This document shows positions 38,274 to 45,834 of a stretch of 64,000 nt of DNA, one piece after another. Source of the DNA: CBDESM01 sp965205165 (GTDB lineage Bacteria > Chloroflexota > Dehalococcoidia > Bin125); assembly GCA_965205165.1 (NCBI GenBank), contig OZ242037.1, positions 434,001-498,000 of the forward strand, written 5' to 3'. The notes beneath the pieces are model-generated. The model saw only the letters and a program-made list of their open reading frames with translations. It was not told where the DNA came from and made no database searches. How positions within the stretch are numbered: the stretch's first letter is position 1; each line of letters begins with the position of its first letter. Both the position numbers and the translations under genes were made by a program.

Positions 38274-40520
38274 TCAGGCCTCGCGCTCGACACTGATCAC
38301 CCCGCGGATGTCGTCCAGCTTATGGATCACCCGCTGCAGCACGCGCAAGTCCCGCGCCTCGACGCTGAACGAAATCCCCACCCGCCCCTCGCTCGGCTGG
38401 CTGGTCGACAGCCCCACGATGTTCACCCCCTCGTCGGCGCAGACCCCCGCCACGTCCCGCGCCAAACCCACCCGATCCCAGCCTTCGATCATCAGCCGCG
38501 CCGAGCGAGCGCCGCTGACGCGGCCCCACTGCACGTCGATCAACCGCGCCTCCTCGCCGACGTGCACGATGTTGTGGCAATCGCTGCGGTGGACCGTCAC
38601 GCCCTTGCCGCGCGTGATGAAGCCCCTGATCTGGTCGCCGCTGCGCGGGGCGCAGCACCCGGCCATCCGCGTGAGGATGTTGGGCGCGCCCAGCACGTGC
38701 ACGTCCGGCGCCGGATCAACCGCCGCGCTCTCCGAAGGCGCGGGCGCGGGCGGCTCCGGCTCGTCGCCCGATGCCACCTTGAGCGCGACGCTGTGGGCCG
38801 ACGGTTCGCCCCCGCCGATCAGCGCCAGCGCGTCATCGAGCGTCTTCGCCCCCGCCGCCGCGACCACTTCATCGACCACGTTGGCCAGCTTCAGGCTGAG
38901 CCGCCGCAGCTCCCGCTCCAGCTCCTCGCGCCCGCGGGCGATCTGCTCGCCCCGCTCCTGCTTGCGGAACCATTGCCGGATCTTGGTTCGGGCATGCTGC
39001 GTGGCGACGTATTCCAGCGCCGGATTGAGCCAATCCCGGCTCGGCCCGCGCCCGCTGCGGCTGGTGATGATCTCGACCACGTCGCCGTTGTTCAGCGGCG
39101 TCGACAGCTGCACCAAGCGCCCGTTCACCTTCGCCCCGACGCACGAGTAGCCCACGTCCGTGTGGATGCGGAACGCGAAATCGAGCGGCGTCGCCCCGGC
39201 CCGCAGCGCGATGATCTCCCCCGCCGGCGTGTGCACGAACACCTGATCCTGGAAAATGTCGCTCCGCAGCGTCTCCAGGAAATCGTCCGCGCCCGGCACC
39301 TCCCCCTGCCATTCGACCAGCTGCCGCAGCCACGAAAGCCGCTCGCGGTCCTGCGTCGCCGGCGAGCGCCCCTCCTTGTACATCCAATGCACCGCCACGC
39401 CGTACTCCGCCTCCGCGTCCATCTCGTGCGTGCGGATCTGCACCTCGACCGCGTGCGTGGCCGACCAGAACGCGGTCGTGTGCAGCGATCGGTAGCCGCT
39501 CGGGCGCGGCGTCGCGATGTAGTCGTTGAACTCGCCCGGAATCGGCCGCCAGAGCCCGTGCACGACGCCGAGCACCGCGTAGCAGTCCGCCTGCGTCTGC
39601 GTCAGCACCCGCAGCGCCAGCAGGTCGTAGATGTCGTTGAACGACTTGCCCTGCGCGCCGTACTTCTTGATCTTCTCGTGGATCGAGTACAAGTGCTTGA
39701 CCCGCCCGCGCACCTCCGCCCGCAGCCCCGCCGCCTCCAGCGCATGCTCCAGCTGGCGGCGGATGTTCCGCAGGTAGCGCTCGCGCTGGCCCCGCCGCGA
39801 CGCCACCAAATCCGCGATCTCGTGGTAGTCCTCAGGCTCCAAGTACTTGAAGGCCAAATCCTCGAGCTGCGCGCGCAGCTGCCAGATGCCCAGCCGCGCC
39901 GCCAGCGGCGCGTAGATCTCCATCGTCTCGCGCGCGATCTTCAGCTGCTTCGCGCGCGGCATCGCATCCAGCGTCCGCATGTTGTGCAGCCGATCGGCCA
40001 GCTTCACGATCACCACCCGCACGTCCTCCGCCATCGCCACGAACATCTTGCGCAGGTTCTCCGCCTGCATCCGTTCATCGCCGACCGCCGCCTCCAAGTC
40101 GGTCAGCTGCAGCGCGTCGAGCTTCGTCACGCCGTCCACCAGCTTGGCGACGTCGACGCCGAACTCGTGGATGATCTCGTCCCGCGTGATCCCGCAATCC
40201 TCCATCACGTCGTGCAGCAGAGCCGCTTGCAGCGACGGCACGTCGAGCTGCAAGTCGGCGCAGCTCAGCGCCGCCGCCAGCGGATGCTCGATGTACGGAT
40301 GGCCGGAGAGCCGCTTGTGCTCGGCGTGCGCCCGGGCGGCGAACTCATAGGCGCGCCGCACCTGCTCCCGATCGGCCTCGCCCAAGTACCGCCCCGCCGC
40401 CACCTCCAGATCCGCATAGCCCGGATGCACGTCCCGCTGATGCCCCTCATCCCGCACCCCCGCATGCCCCTGCGAGGCGGACTGCCGCACCGGAGCCTCA
40501 ATCCGCTCCAACGTCGTCAT
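38274..40520 (-). CDS. relA: RelA/SpoT-type bifunctional (p)ppGpp synthetase/hydrolase
   Basis: Stringent-response enzyme making and degrading (p)ppGpp, 748 residues. Domains in order: HD hydrolase with HD at 103-104 (LLHDVMED) and intact upstream His (HAEHKRLSGHPYIEHP), synthetase with RVKHLYSIHEKIKKYG and IATPRPSGYRSLHT, TGS from about 415 (VFVHTPAGEI), a zinc-finger/helical region with GCCAPRSGDQI, and a C-terminal ACT domain (about 680-748). Because the HD residues are kept, it should be the bifunctional Rel type. ATG 40520 lies 6 nt after TACGAT, implying leaderless expression. Confidence 0.96.
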   Translation of the reverse strand: MTTLERIEAPVRQSASQGHAGVRDEGHQRDVHPGYADLEVAAGRYLGEADREQVRRAYEFAARAHAEHKRLSGHPYIEHPLAAALSCADLQLDVPSLQAALLHDVMEDCGITRDEIIHEFGVDVAKLVDGVTKLDALQLTDLEAAVGDERMQAENLRKMFVAMAEDVRVVIVKLADRLHNMRTLDAMPRAKQLKIARETMEIYAPLAARLGIWQLRAQLEDLAFKYLEPEDYHEIADLVASRRGQRERYLRNIRRQLEHALEAAGLRAEVRGRVKHLYSIHEKIKKYGAQGKSFNDIYDLLALRVLTQTQADCYAVLGVVHGLWRPIPGEFNDYIATPRPSGYRSLHTTAFWSATHAVEVQIRTHEMDAEAEYGVAVHWMYKEGRSPATQDRERLSWLRQLVEWQGEVPGADDFLETLRSDIFQDQVFVHTPAGEIIALRAGATPLDFAFRIHTDVGYSCVGAKVNGRLVQLSTPLNNGDVVEIITSRSGRGPSRDWLNPALEYVATQHARTKIRQWFRKQERGEQIARGREELERELRRLSLKLANVVDEVVAAAGAKTLDDALALIGGGEPSAHSVALKVASGDEPEPPAPAPSESAAVDPAPDVHVLGAPNILTRMAGCCAPRSGDQIRGFITRGKGVTVHRSDCHNIVHVGEEARLIDVQWGRVSGARSARLMIEGWDRVGLARDVAGVCADEGVNIVGLSTSQPSEGRVGISFSVEARDLRVLQRVIHKLDDIRGVISVEREA

Positions 40521-40526
40521 GCCCCC

Positions 40527-40532
40527 ATCGTA
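40527..40532 (-). promoter_or_regulatory. -10-like box TACGAT before relA/spoT
   Basis: Minus-strand TACGAT, 6 nt before ATG 40520, no ribosome site. The rest of the 182-bp gap to the divergent subtilase holds no other signal I can support except the box at 40694. Confidence 0.45.
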
Positions 40533-40693
40533 CCGCCCGCAGAATTCGATAGTCAGCGATCAAGCTGCAAACCAATCGAGGAGATCGCCACAGGGCATCG
40601 GCGGCGAAGATCAAAGACGCGGAGCACCAGCGCGTTCAGCGACCAAGGTGGCAAAATGGCGCTTGGCGCGGATGCTCGCGGCGCGGCGGTCGG

Positions 40694-40699
40694 TAGCCT
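40694..40699 (+). promoter_or_regulatory. -10-like box TAGCCT before the subtilase-like gene
   Basis: TAGCCT lies 3 nt before ATG 40703 and 6 nt before the second ATG at 40706; by comparison with other genes in the window the second ATG is the likely leaderless start. Confidence 0.4.
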
Positions 40700-40705
40700 C
40701 TGATG

Positions 40706-43700
40706 ATGCTGTGGCGGAGGCTGTTGATCGGAGCATTGGGGCTGCTCGCGTGGGCGGGCGCGGGCGCGATCTCGGGGCTTGGCGCAGGGGCCGGGGCGCA
40801 CGTTGATCTGGCGGGCGCTTGGGAACGCATGGGCGCAGGCGGGGTCGAGGTGCACGTCGACGTGCGGCTGGAAGCGCGGGTGCCCGCGGCGGACGATCTG
40901 GCAGAGACCGGCTTGCAGATCGAGTTGGAGATCCCGGCGCTGCGGCGGGTGCAGGGCTGGATTTTGCGGGAGCGGGTCGGCAGCCTCGCGGCGCTGGAGG
41001 GCGTGGCATCGATCCGCGCGCCGTCATACGCGTTCCACGCGGCCGGCGCGGTGCTGACGGAGGGCGATGCGCAGCTCGGCGCGGCGGCGGCACGGGCGGA
41101 GTTCGGCATCGACGGGACGGGGGTGCGCGTCGCGGTGATCTCGGACGGCGTGCGCGGGCTGGAAGCGGCGCAGGCGGCCGGCGAGGCGCCGGGCTTGGCC
41201 GAGTCGCGGGCGTTCGGATCCGGTTCGCTCCAGCGCGGTGACGAGGGCACGGCGATGATCGAGATCGTCCACGACCTCGCGCCCGGCGCACGGATCTCGT
41301 TCGGCGCGGTCGCCACCGACGCGGACATGATCGCGGCCGTCAACCACTTCGCGGCGCGGGTGGACGTGATCGTGGACGACGTCTCCTTCTTCTTCCCGTC
41401 CGATCAGCAGAGCGAGGTGTCTCGCAACACGGCGGCGGCGATGGCGCATCCGCAATGGCCGCTGCGGGCATACGTCACGGCGGCGGGCAACTGGGCCGAG
41501 CGGCATTGGGGCGGCATCTTCGACGCGGGCATCGACGGCTCGGAGCGCGGCCTGCCGCCCGGGCCGCTGCACCGCTTCTCGCAAGACGGCGGGGCCGACC
41601 GCGAGGTGGAGAACCCGCTGCGGATCGGCGCCGGCGAACAGGTCGAGATCGGGCTGTACTGGGAAGACCGCTGGGGCGGCGCGACGCGGGACTACGACCT
41701 GCACCTGGCCCGCCGCACGGGCGAGATCGTCGCCAGCAGCGCGGACCGGCAGGCGGCCGGGACCGAGCACCCCGTCGAGCTGCTGCGCTACGAGAACGAC
41801 GGGCCGGCGGCGTGGTTCGCCGTGCTGATCCAGAACTGGCGCGGATTCGCCGAGCCGGCACGGCTGGACCTGTTCGTGCTGGCGGGCGGCTCCGAAACCG
41901 AAGCGCTGCTCCAGCACGCGCTGCCCGAGCGGAGCCTGCTGGCGCAGTCCGACGCCGCCGGCGGCGTGATCACGGTCGCGGCGATGGACGCCTCCGCGAA
42001 CGACGTGCGCGCCTACAGCAGCCGCGGCCCGACCGGGAACGGGGCGGCGAAGCCGGACCTGGCCGCGCTCGACGGCGTGGCGGTGAGCGAAGCGTCGAGC
42101 CTCGCACCGCGCTTCACCGGCACCTCGGCCGCGGCCCCGCACGTCGCGGGCGCGGCGGCCCTGCTGCTCGCCGCCCAGCCGGCCCTGCTAGCCGCGGACG
42201 GCGGAGACGCGATCGTCGAGCGCGCCTTGGTGCGCCGCTTCCTGCTGGAGTCGGCGGACGACATCGGACAGCTCGGGCGCGACCACGAATCGGGCGCCGG
42301 CGCGCTGAGCGCCCGGAACTCGATCGCGCAGGCTGCCGGCGCCGCGGTGGTCGGCGCGGGCGGACTGTCCCTGCGTGCCGCGATCGAGCGCGTGAACGCG
42401 GGCGGCACGCCGGCGATCCTGTTCGCCGGCAACGGCGGAGAGGTCGTGCTGGCCGAGCCCCTGCCCGCATTGCGCCGTCAGAACGCCGTGATCGACGGCA
42501 GCGGCTGGACGATCCACGCGATGGGCGGCGAACACGGCCTAGTAATCGAGGCGCCCGGAGCGGAAGTGCACGGCCTGCGGATCAGCAGCGCTGCCGGTGC
42601 CGGGCTGGCGGTGCGCAACGCGGCGGAGGCCGTGGTTTCGGGCGTGACCTTGGCCGAGAACGGCAGGGGCATCTTGATCGAAAACGCGAGCGTCCGCATC
42701 ACGGATGCGACGGTGATCGGAAACACCGGCCCCGGCGTCACCTTCAGCACCGGCGCATCAGGATCCCTCTCGAACAGCCGCATCGGCATCTCGCAGACCG
42801 GCGCGCCCGACGGAAACGGCGGCGCCGGCGTGATCGTCGCGGAAGACGCTGGCGACGTAGTGATCGGCCCCGCCCTGCCGCCCGGCGATCGGCCAGCAAA
42901 TCCTTCCGAGTCGGCGGCGGCACCGCCGCTCGGACTGCTCGCAATCGCCGAGCTCGATCCGCGGGCGGGAGCCGCGCAGACCATTCGCGGAACGGTGCTG
43001 GTCGACGGCCTGCCCGCGCCCGCCGGCACCGAGGTGGAAGTAATCCTGGACCGCCGCTCGATCGGCGCTTTCCCCATATCCGCGGATGCGTCATTCACGG
43101 CGACGGTGGTCGGACCCGGCCGCTCGGTGCGGTTCCGCGTGGGCGGTGTCGTGGTCGCGCACGAAATCGCGTTCGAGGCGGGCACCGCCGCGGAGGTCGA
43201 ACTGGAGGCGGGCTCGCCCGGGCGGCGGCTGGCCGCCGATGCAGCAGGCGGCAACGACATCGCCTACAACGGCGGCGCGGGCGCGGTGCTGGCCGGCGGC
43301 GATTCGGCACGGGACATCTGGGGCAACCGCATCTGGTCCAACGCCTCGCAGATCGCCGATCTGCCGATCGCGAGCCTGATCAACCGCGTGAGTTTCGCCG
43401 GCGATGCCGCGACCGTGCGGGGCCGCGTGACCGCATCCGCAGCCACCCGCGTCGATGTCTACGCCGCGCAGTCGGGCGAGCCGGCCGAATACATCGGAAC
43501 CGCCGTGCCCAATCTGGGGAGATTCGAGCTGGCGAACGTGATCGCGGAAGACGCGGAACAGTTCAGCGTGATCGTCTCCGGCCCGAACGGAGCGCTCCAA
43601 GCGGGCCGCCCGTTCGAGGTCAACCCGCCCCCGGTGATCTGGCTGGTCGCGCCGGTGGCCGGAAGCACGCTCGGCGGCGAAGAGATCGAAGTCTGCGGCG

Positions 43701-44146
43701 ACGATCTCGCGGCCGGCAACGACACGCATATCTTCCTGGGGCGCGCCGAAGCCGAAGTGCTGGGCTTCGAGGACGGCTGCCTGCTGGCGCGATCCGCCCC
43801 TGCCGCCGCGGGCGAGGTCGATGTGGCGATCCGCCGCGCCGACGGGCGCACGGCGGTGTTGAAGGATGCATACGAGTACCGCCGCGCCCGCAGCGTGACG
43901 CTCCACCCAGGCCCGAACCTCGTGGCCTGGACCGGCCCGACGGCGAACACGGCCCTGTCGCTCGGCGACATCGCCGCGCTCAACCCCCGCGTGTTCAGCT
44001 GGGACGCGGACGGCCAGCTCTGGCTCCGCTACAGCACCCAGGTCCCCAACCGCTTCAACACGCTGCGGCAGCTGCGCACCGGCCAAGCGCTCTGGCTCTA
44101 CTTGGACGGCGAAGAAAGCGTCGAATGGCTGCAACCGCTGCCATGA
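40706..44146 (+). CDS. Large secreted S8 subtilase-like protein with beta-helix, IPT/TIG and C-terminal surface domain
   Basis: An exported 1146-residue protein. Signal peptide (about 1-30), prodomain-like region to 125, then a subtilisin-fold domain: Asp147 in VAVISDGV, Ser474 in GTSAAAPHVAG and oxyanion Asn in TAAGNW. The normal HGT histidine motif is replaced by DEGTAM (Glu180), seen in a subset of annotated S8 proteins. A long insertion splits the catalytic domain. Residues 570-700 form a right-handed beta-helix, about 990-1060 an IPT/TIG domain, and the last 80 (LHPGPNLVAWTGP to ALWLYLDG) a domain also found in two other secreted proteins here. Probably an extracellular surface protein; protease activity is uncertain. 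Confidence 0.85.
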   Translation: MLWRRLLIGALGLLAWAGAGAISGLGAGAGAHVDLAGAWERMGAGGVEVHVDVRLEARVPAADDLAETGLQIELEIPALRRVQGWILRERVGSLAALEGVASIRAPSYAFHAAGAVLTEGDAQLGAAAARAEFGIDGTGVRVAVISDGVRGLEAAQAAGEAPGLAESRAFGSGSLQRGDEGTAMIEIVHDLAPGARISFGAVATDADMIAAVNHFAARVDVIVDDVSFFFPSDQQSEVSRNTAAAMAHPQWPLRAYVTAAGNWAERHWGGIFDAGIDGSERGLPPGPLHRFSQDGGADREVENPLRIGAGEQVEIGLYWEDRWGGATRDYDLHLARRTGEIVASSADRQAAGTEHPVELLRYENDGPAAWFAVLIQNWRGFAEPARLDLFVLAGGSETEALLQHALPERSLLAQSDAAGGVITVAAMDASANDVRAYSSRGPTGNGAAKPDLAALDGVAVSEASSLAPRFTGTSAAAPHVAGAAALLLAAQPALLAADGGDAIVERALVRRFLLESADDIGQLGRDHESGAGALSARNSIAQAAGAAVVGAGGLSLRAAIERVNAGGTPAILFAGNGGEVVLAEPLPALRRQNAVIDGSGWTIHAMGGEHGLVIEAPGAEVHGLRISSAAGAGLAVRNAAEAVVSGVTLAENGRGILIENASVRITDATVIGNTGPGVTFSTGASGSLSNSRIGISQTGAPDGNGGAGVIVAEDAGDVVIGPALPPGDRPANPSESAAAPPLGLLAIAELDPRAGAAQTIRGTVLVDGLPAPAGTEVEVILDRRSIGAFPISADASFTATVVGPGRSVRFRVGGVVVAHEIAFEAGTAAEVELEAGSPGRRLAADAAGGNDIAYNGGAGAVLAGGDSARDIWGNRIWSNASQIADLPIASLINRVSFAGDAATVRGRVTASAATRVDVYAAQSGEPAEYIGTAVPNLGRFELANVIAEDAEQFSVIVSGPNGALQAGRPFEVNPPPVIWLVAPVAGSTLGGEEIEVCGDDLAAGNDTHIFLGRAEAEVLGFEDGCLLARSAPAAAGEVDVAIRRADGRTAVLKDAYEYRRARSVTLHPGPNLVAWTGPTANTALSLGDIAALNPRVFSWDADGQLWLRYSTQVPNRFNTLRQLRTGQALWLYLDGEESVEWLQPLP

Positions 44147-44208
44147 CCGAACTACCCTCGTCAACGGCGCTATCTTGCACGCACCGAGCAGCCGAAGGGA
44201 AGCGCGCC

Positions 44209-45051
44209 ATGATCATGAAGTACGAAGAACCCGAACCGGGCGTCGACTTGGGCACCGCCGAAATCCGGATCGACGAAACCGCGCTGTCCGACTACTACGA
44301 AGGCCTGGAGCTGGAGCGCCCCGAAGCGCTGGATCGCGCCCCCTCGATGGTCGCCGCCAACGCCGACCTCTCGACCCGGATGCACTACGCCAACGACTTC
44401 GGCAACCTCTGGCTGCGCCAGGAATGGGACTTCCGCAAGCCGCTCCAGCCCGGCGGCAGGTACGAGGCGTCGGCCAAGTCAATCGACGTCTACCCGCGCC
44501 GCGACCGCTCGGTCATCCTCACCGAAACCATCATCAAGGACGAAGCGGGAGACATCGCCGTGGCGATGCGGCACCACCAATCGTTCGTGCTCGACCAGAG
44601 CGAGGGCGAGGTGACGCTGCGCGACCCCTCGAAGAAGGAAGGGGCGCGCAAGTTCGAGGTGCCGGATGGCGAGCCGTTCGGCCCCCTGGTGCGCACGATC
44701 TCGCTCGAAATGTGCGGCGCGTTCTTCCACGGCAACCGCAACTACCACACCGACAAGCAAGCCTCCGCCGAACTGGGCTTCACCGACGTCGTGGTCGGCG
44801 GCAAGATGACGATGTCGCTGATCGGCGAGCTGCTCGACCAGCGCTTCGGCGCGGCCTGGGCCGCCAGCGGCAAGCTGCTGGTCAAGTTCGCCAACATCGT
44901 CTGGCCCAACGAGACGGTCAGCGTCAAGGGCGTGCTCTGCGGCCCCAACGCGGACGACCCGGAGCGCCGCGACCTCTTCTGCTGGGTCGAAAAGGGCGAC
45001 GGCGTCGTCGCGGTCGTCGCCGAAGGCAGCATCCGGCTGCAACCCGCCTGA
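44209..45051 (+). CDS. MaoC-like hot-dog hydratase, two-domain
   Basis: A 280-residue protein with two hot-dog halves. The first (about 20-140) resembles FAS1-like dehydratase domains (MHYANDFGNLWLRQEWDFRKPLQPG); the second (about 155-280) has ISLEMCGAFFHGNRNYHTDKQASAELGFTDVVVGGKM split by the usual loop, with Asn/His at the hydratase-2 positions but GD replaced, so catalysis may differ. MaoC proteins act on acyl-CoA thioesters. GAAGGGAAG lies 6 nt before ATG 44209. The ThiS/MoaD-like gene follows 11 nt after its stop and is co-transcribed. Confidence 0.82.
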   Translation: MIMKYEEPEPGVDLGTAEIRIDETALSDYYEGLELERPEALDRAPSMVAANADLSTRMHYANDFGNLWLRQEWDFRKPLQPGGRYEASAKSIDVYPRRDRSVILTETIIKDEAGDIAVAMRHHQSFVLDQSEGEVTLRDPSKKEGARKFEVPDGEPFGPLVRTISLEMCGAFFHGNRNYHTDKQASAELGFTDVVVGGKMTMSLIGELLDQRFGAAWAASGKLLVKFANIVWPNETVSVKGVLCGPNADDPERRDLFCWVEKGDGVVAVVAEGSIRLQPA

Positions 45052-45062
45052 GGCGCAAGCAG

Positions 45063-45341
45063 ATGCCGGCGCGAGTCTTCATCCCGCCCGGCATGCGCCC
45101 GCTCTGCAACGGCGCGCCCGAACTCGAAGCGGAGGGCGCGAACGTCCGCGAGATCGTCATCTCCCTCGAACAGCGCCATGAGGGCTTCTTCGACGCGCTC
45201 GTCGAATGGACCCCGCAAGGCGAGCAGCTCCGCCGCGGCCTCAGCATCGCCGTCAACAACGACGTCCAACCCCTCGGCCTCCGCGCCAAAGTCCCCGAGA
45301 ACGCCGAAATCCACATCCTCCCCGCAATGGCCGGCGGCTAA
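45063..45341 (+). CDS. MoaD/ThiS-family ubiquitin-like sulfur-carrier protein
   Basis: A 92-residue beta-grasp protein ending IHILPAMAGG; the C-terminal Gly-Gly is the hallmark of sulfur carriers (MoaD, ThiS, CysO), which are adenylated and thiocarboxylated by an E1-like enzyme. Start ARVFIPPGMRPLCNG and the NVREIVISLEQ segment also fit MoaD-like proteins. No MoaE, ThiG or ThiF partner is adjacent. Placement between a MaoC-type hydratase and, after one small gene, a molybdenum-hydroxylase subunit makes molybdopterin synthesis an attractive but unproven role. Confidence 0.85.
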   Translation: MPARVFIPPGMRPLCNGAPELEAEGANVREIVISLEQRHEGFFDALVEWTPQGEQLRRGLSIAVNNDVQPLGLRAKVPENAEIHILPAMAGG

Positions 45342-45373
45342 ACTGGCAGCAGCGGAACGAACGGGAGGACGAG

Positions 45374-45649
45374 ATGGCAATCAACAGGGCAAGGCTCCGC
45401 GGCATCATGGTCAGCGGCGGAATCGCCGCGGAAGCACCAGCGCTGGAATTCACCGAAGCGCTGGATGACGAGATCGACGCATCCCACGCGGGACTTGCGA
45501 CCAACAAAGCGTTGGAGAGCGGCCTGCGCAACCAGGACGACAGGCTCAAGCTCTACATCAAGGAGGTGGTGGATCGGGCGGTGAACCGAATCTTGGCAGG
45601 GCTCGCTCTCGCCACCGCGATCATCGGCACCGTTATCGCCGTCACCTGA
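45374..45649 (+). CDS. Small DUF1640-like coiled-coil protein with C-terminal TM segment
   Basis: A 91-residue protein: N-terminal helix (RARLRGIMVSGGIAAEAPALEFTEALDDEID), a short charged helix (LRNQDDRLKLYIKEVVDRAVNRI) and a C-terminal TM segment (about 70-91). It is a clear paralogue of the protein at 48158, sharing the RLxGxxVxxGxAA pattern and the terminal AVT. The design recalls CCDC90/DUF1640-type proteins (coiled coil plus membrane anchor). GGGAGG lies 7 nt before ATG 45374. Function unknown. Confidence 0.65.
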   Translation: MAINRARLRGIMVSGGIAAEAPALEFTEALDDEIDASHAGLATNKALESGLRNQDDRLKLYIKEVVDRAVNRILAGLALATAIIGTVIAVT

Positions 45650-45834
45650 ATCACGCTCGGCCGCCGCTGGAACCGCTGCACCAGCTGAGCGATGGCACAT
45701 TGCGCCGCAGGGCGCCGCCAACGGGTCAACGCCACCCTCCGATGCACCGGCTTTGGCGGATATCCTGCTGCGCACGGGCTTCGGCCCGTTGTGGCAGAGT
45801 ACGGATTGCGATCTGCAGATGAGAGGGGTGCGAG

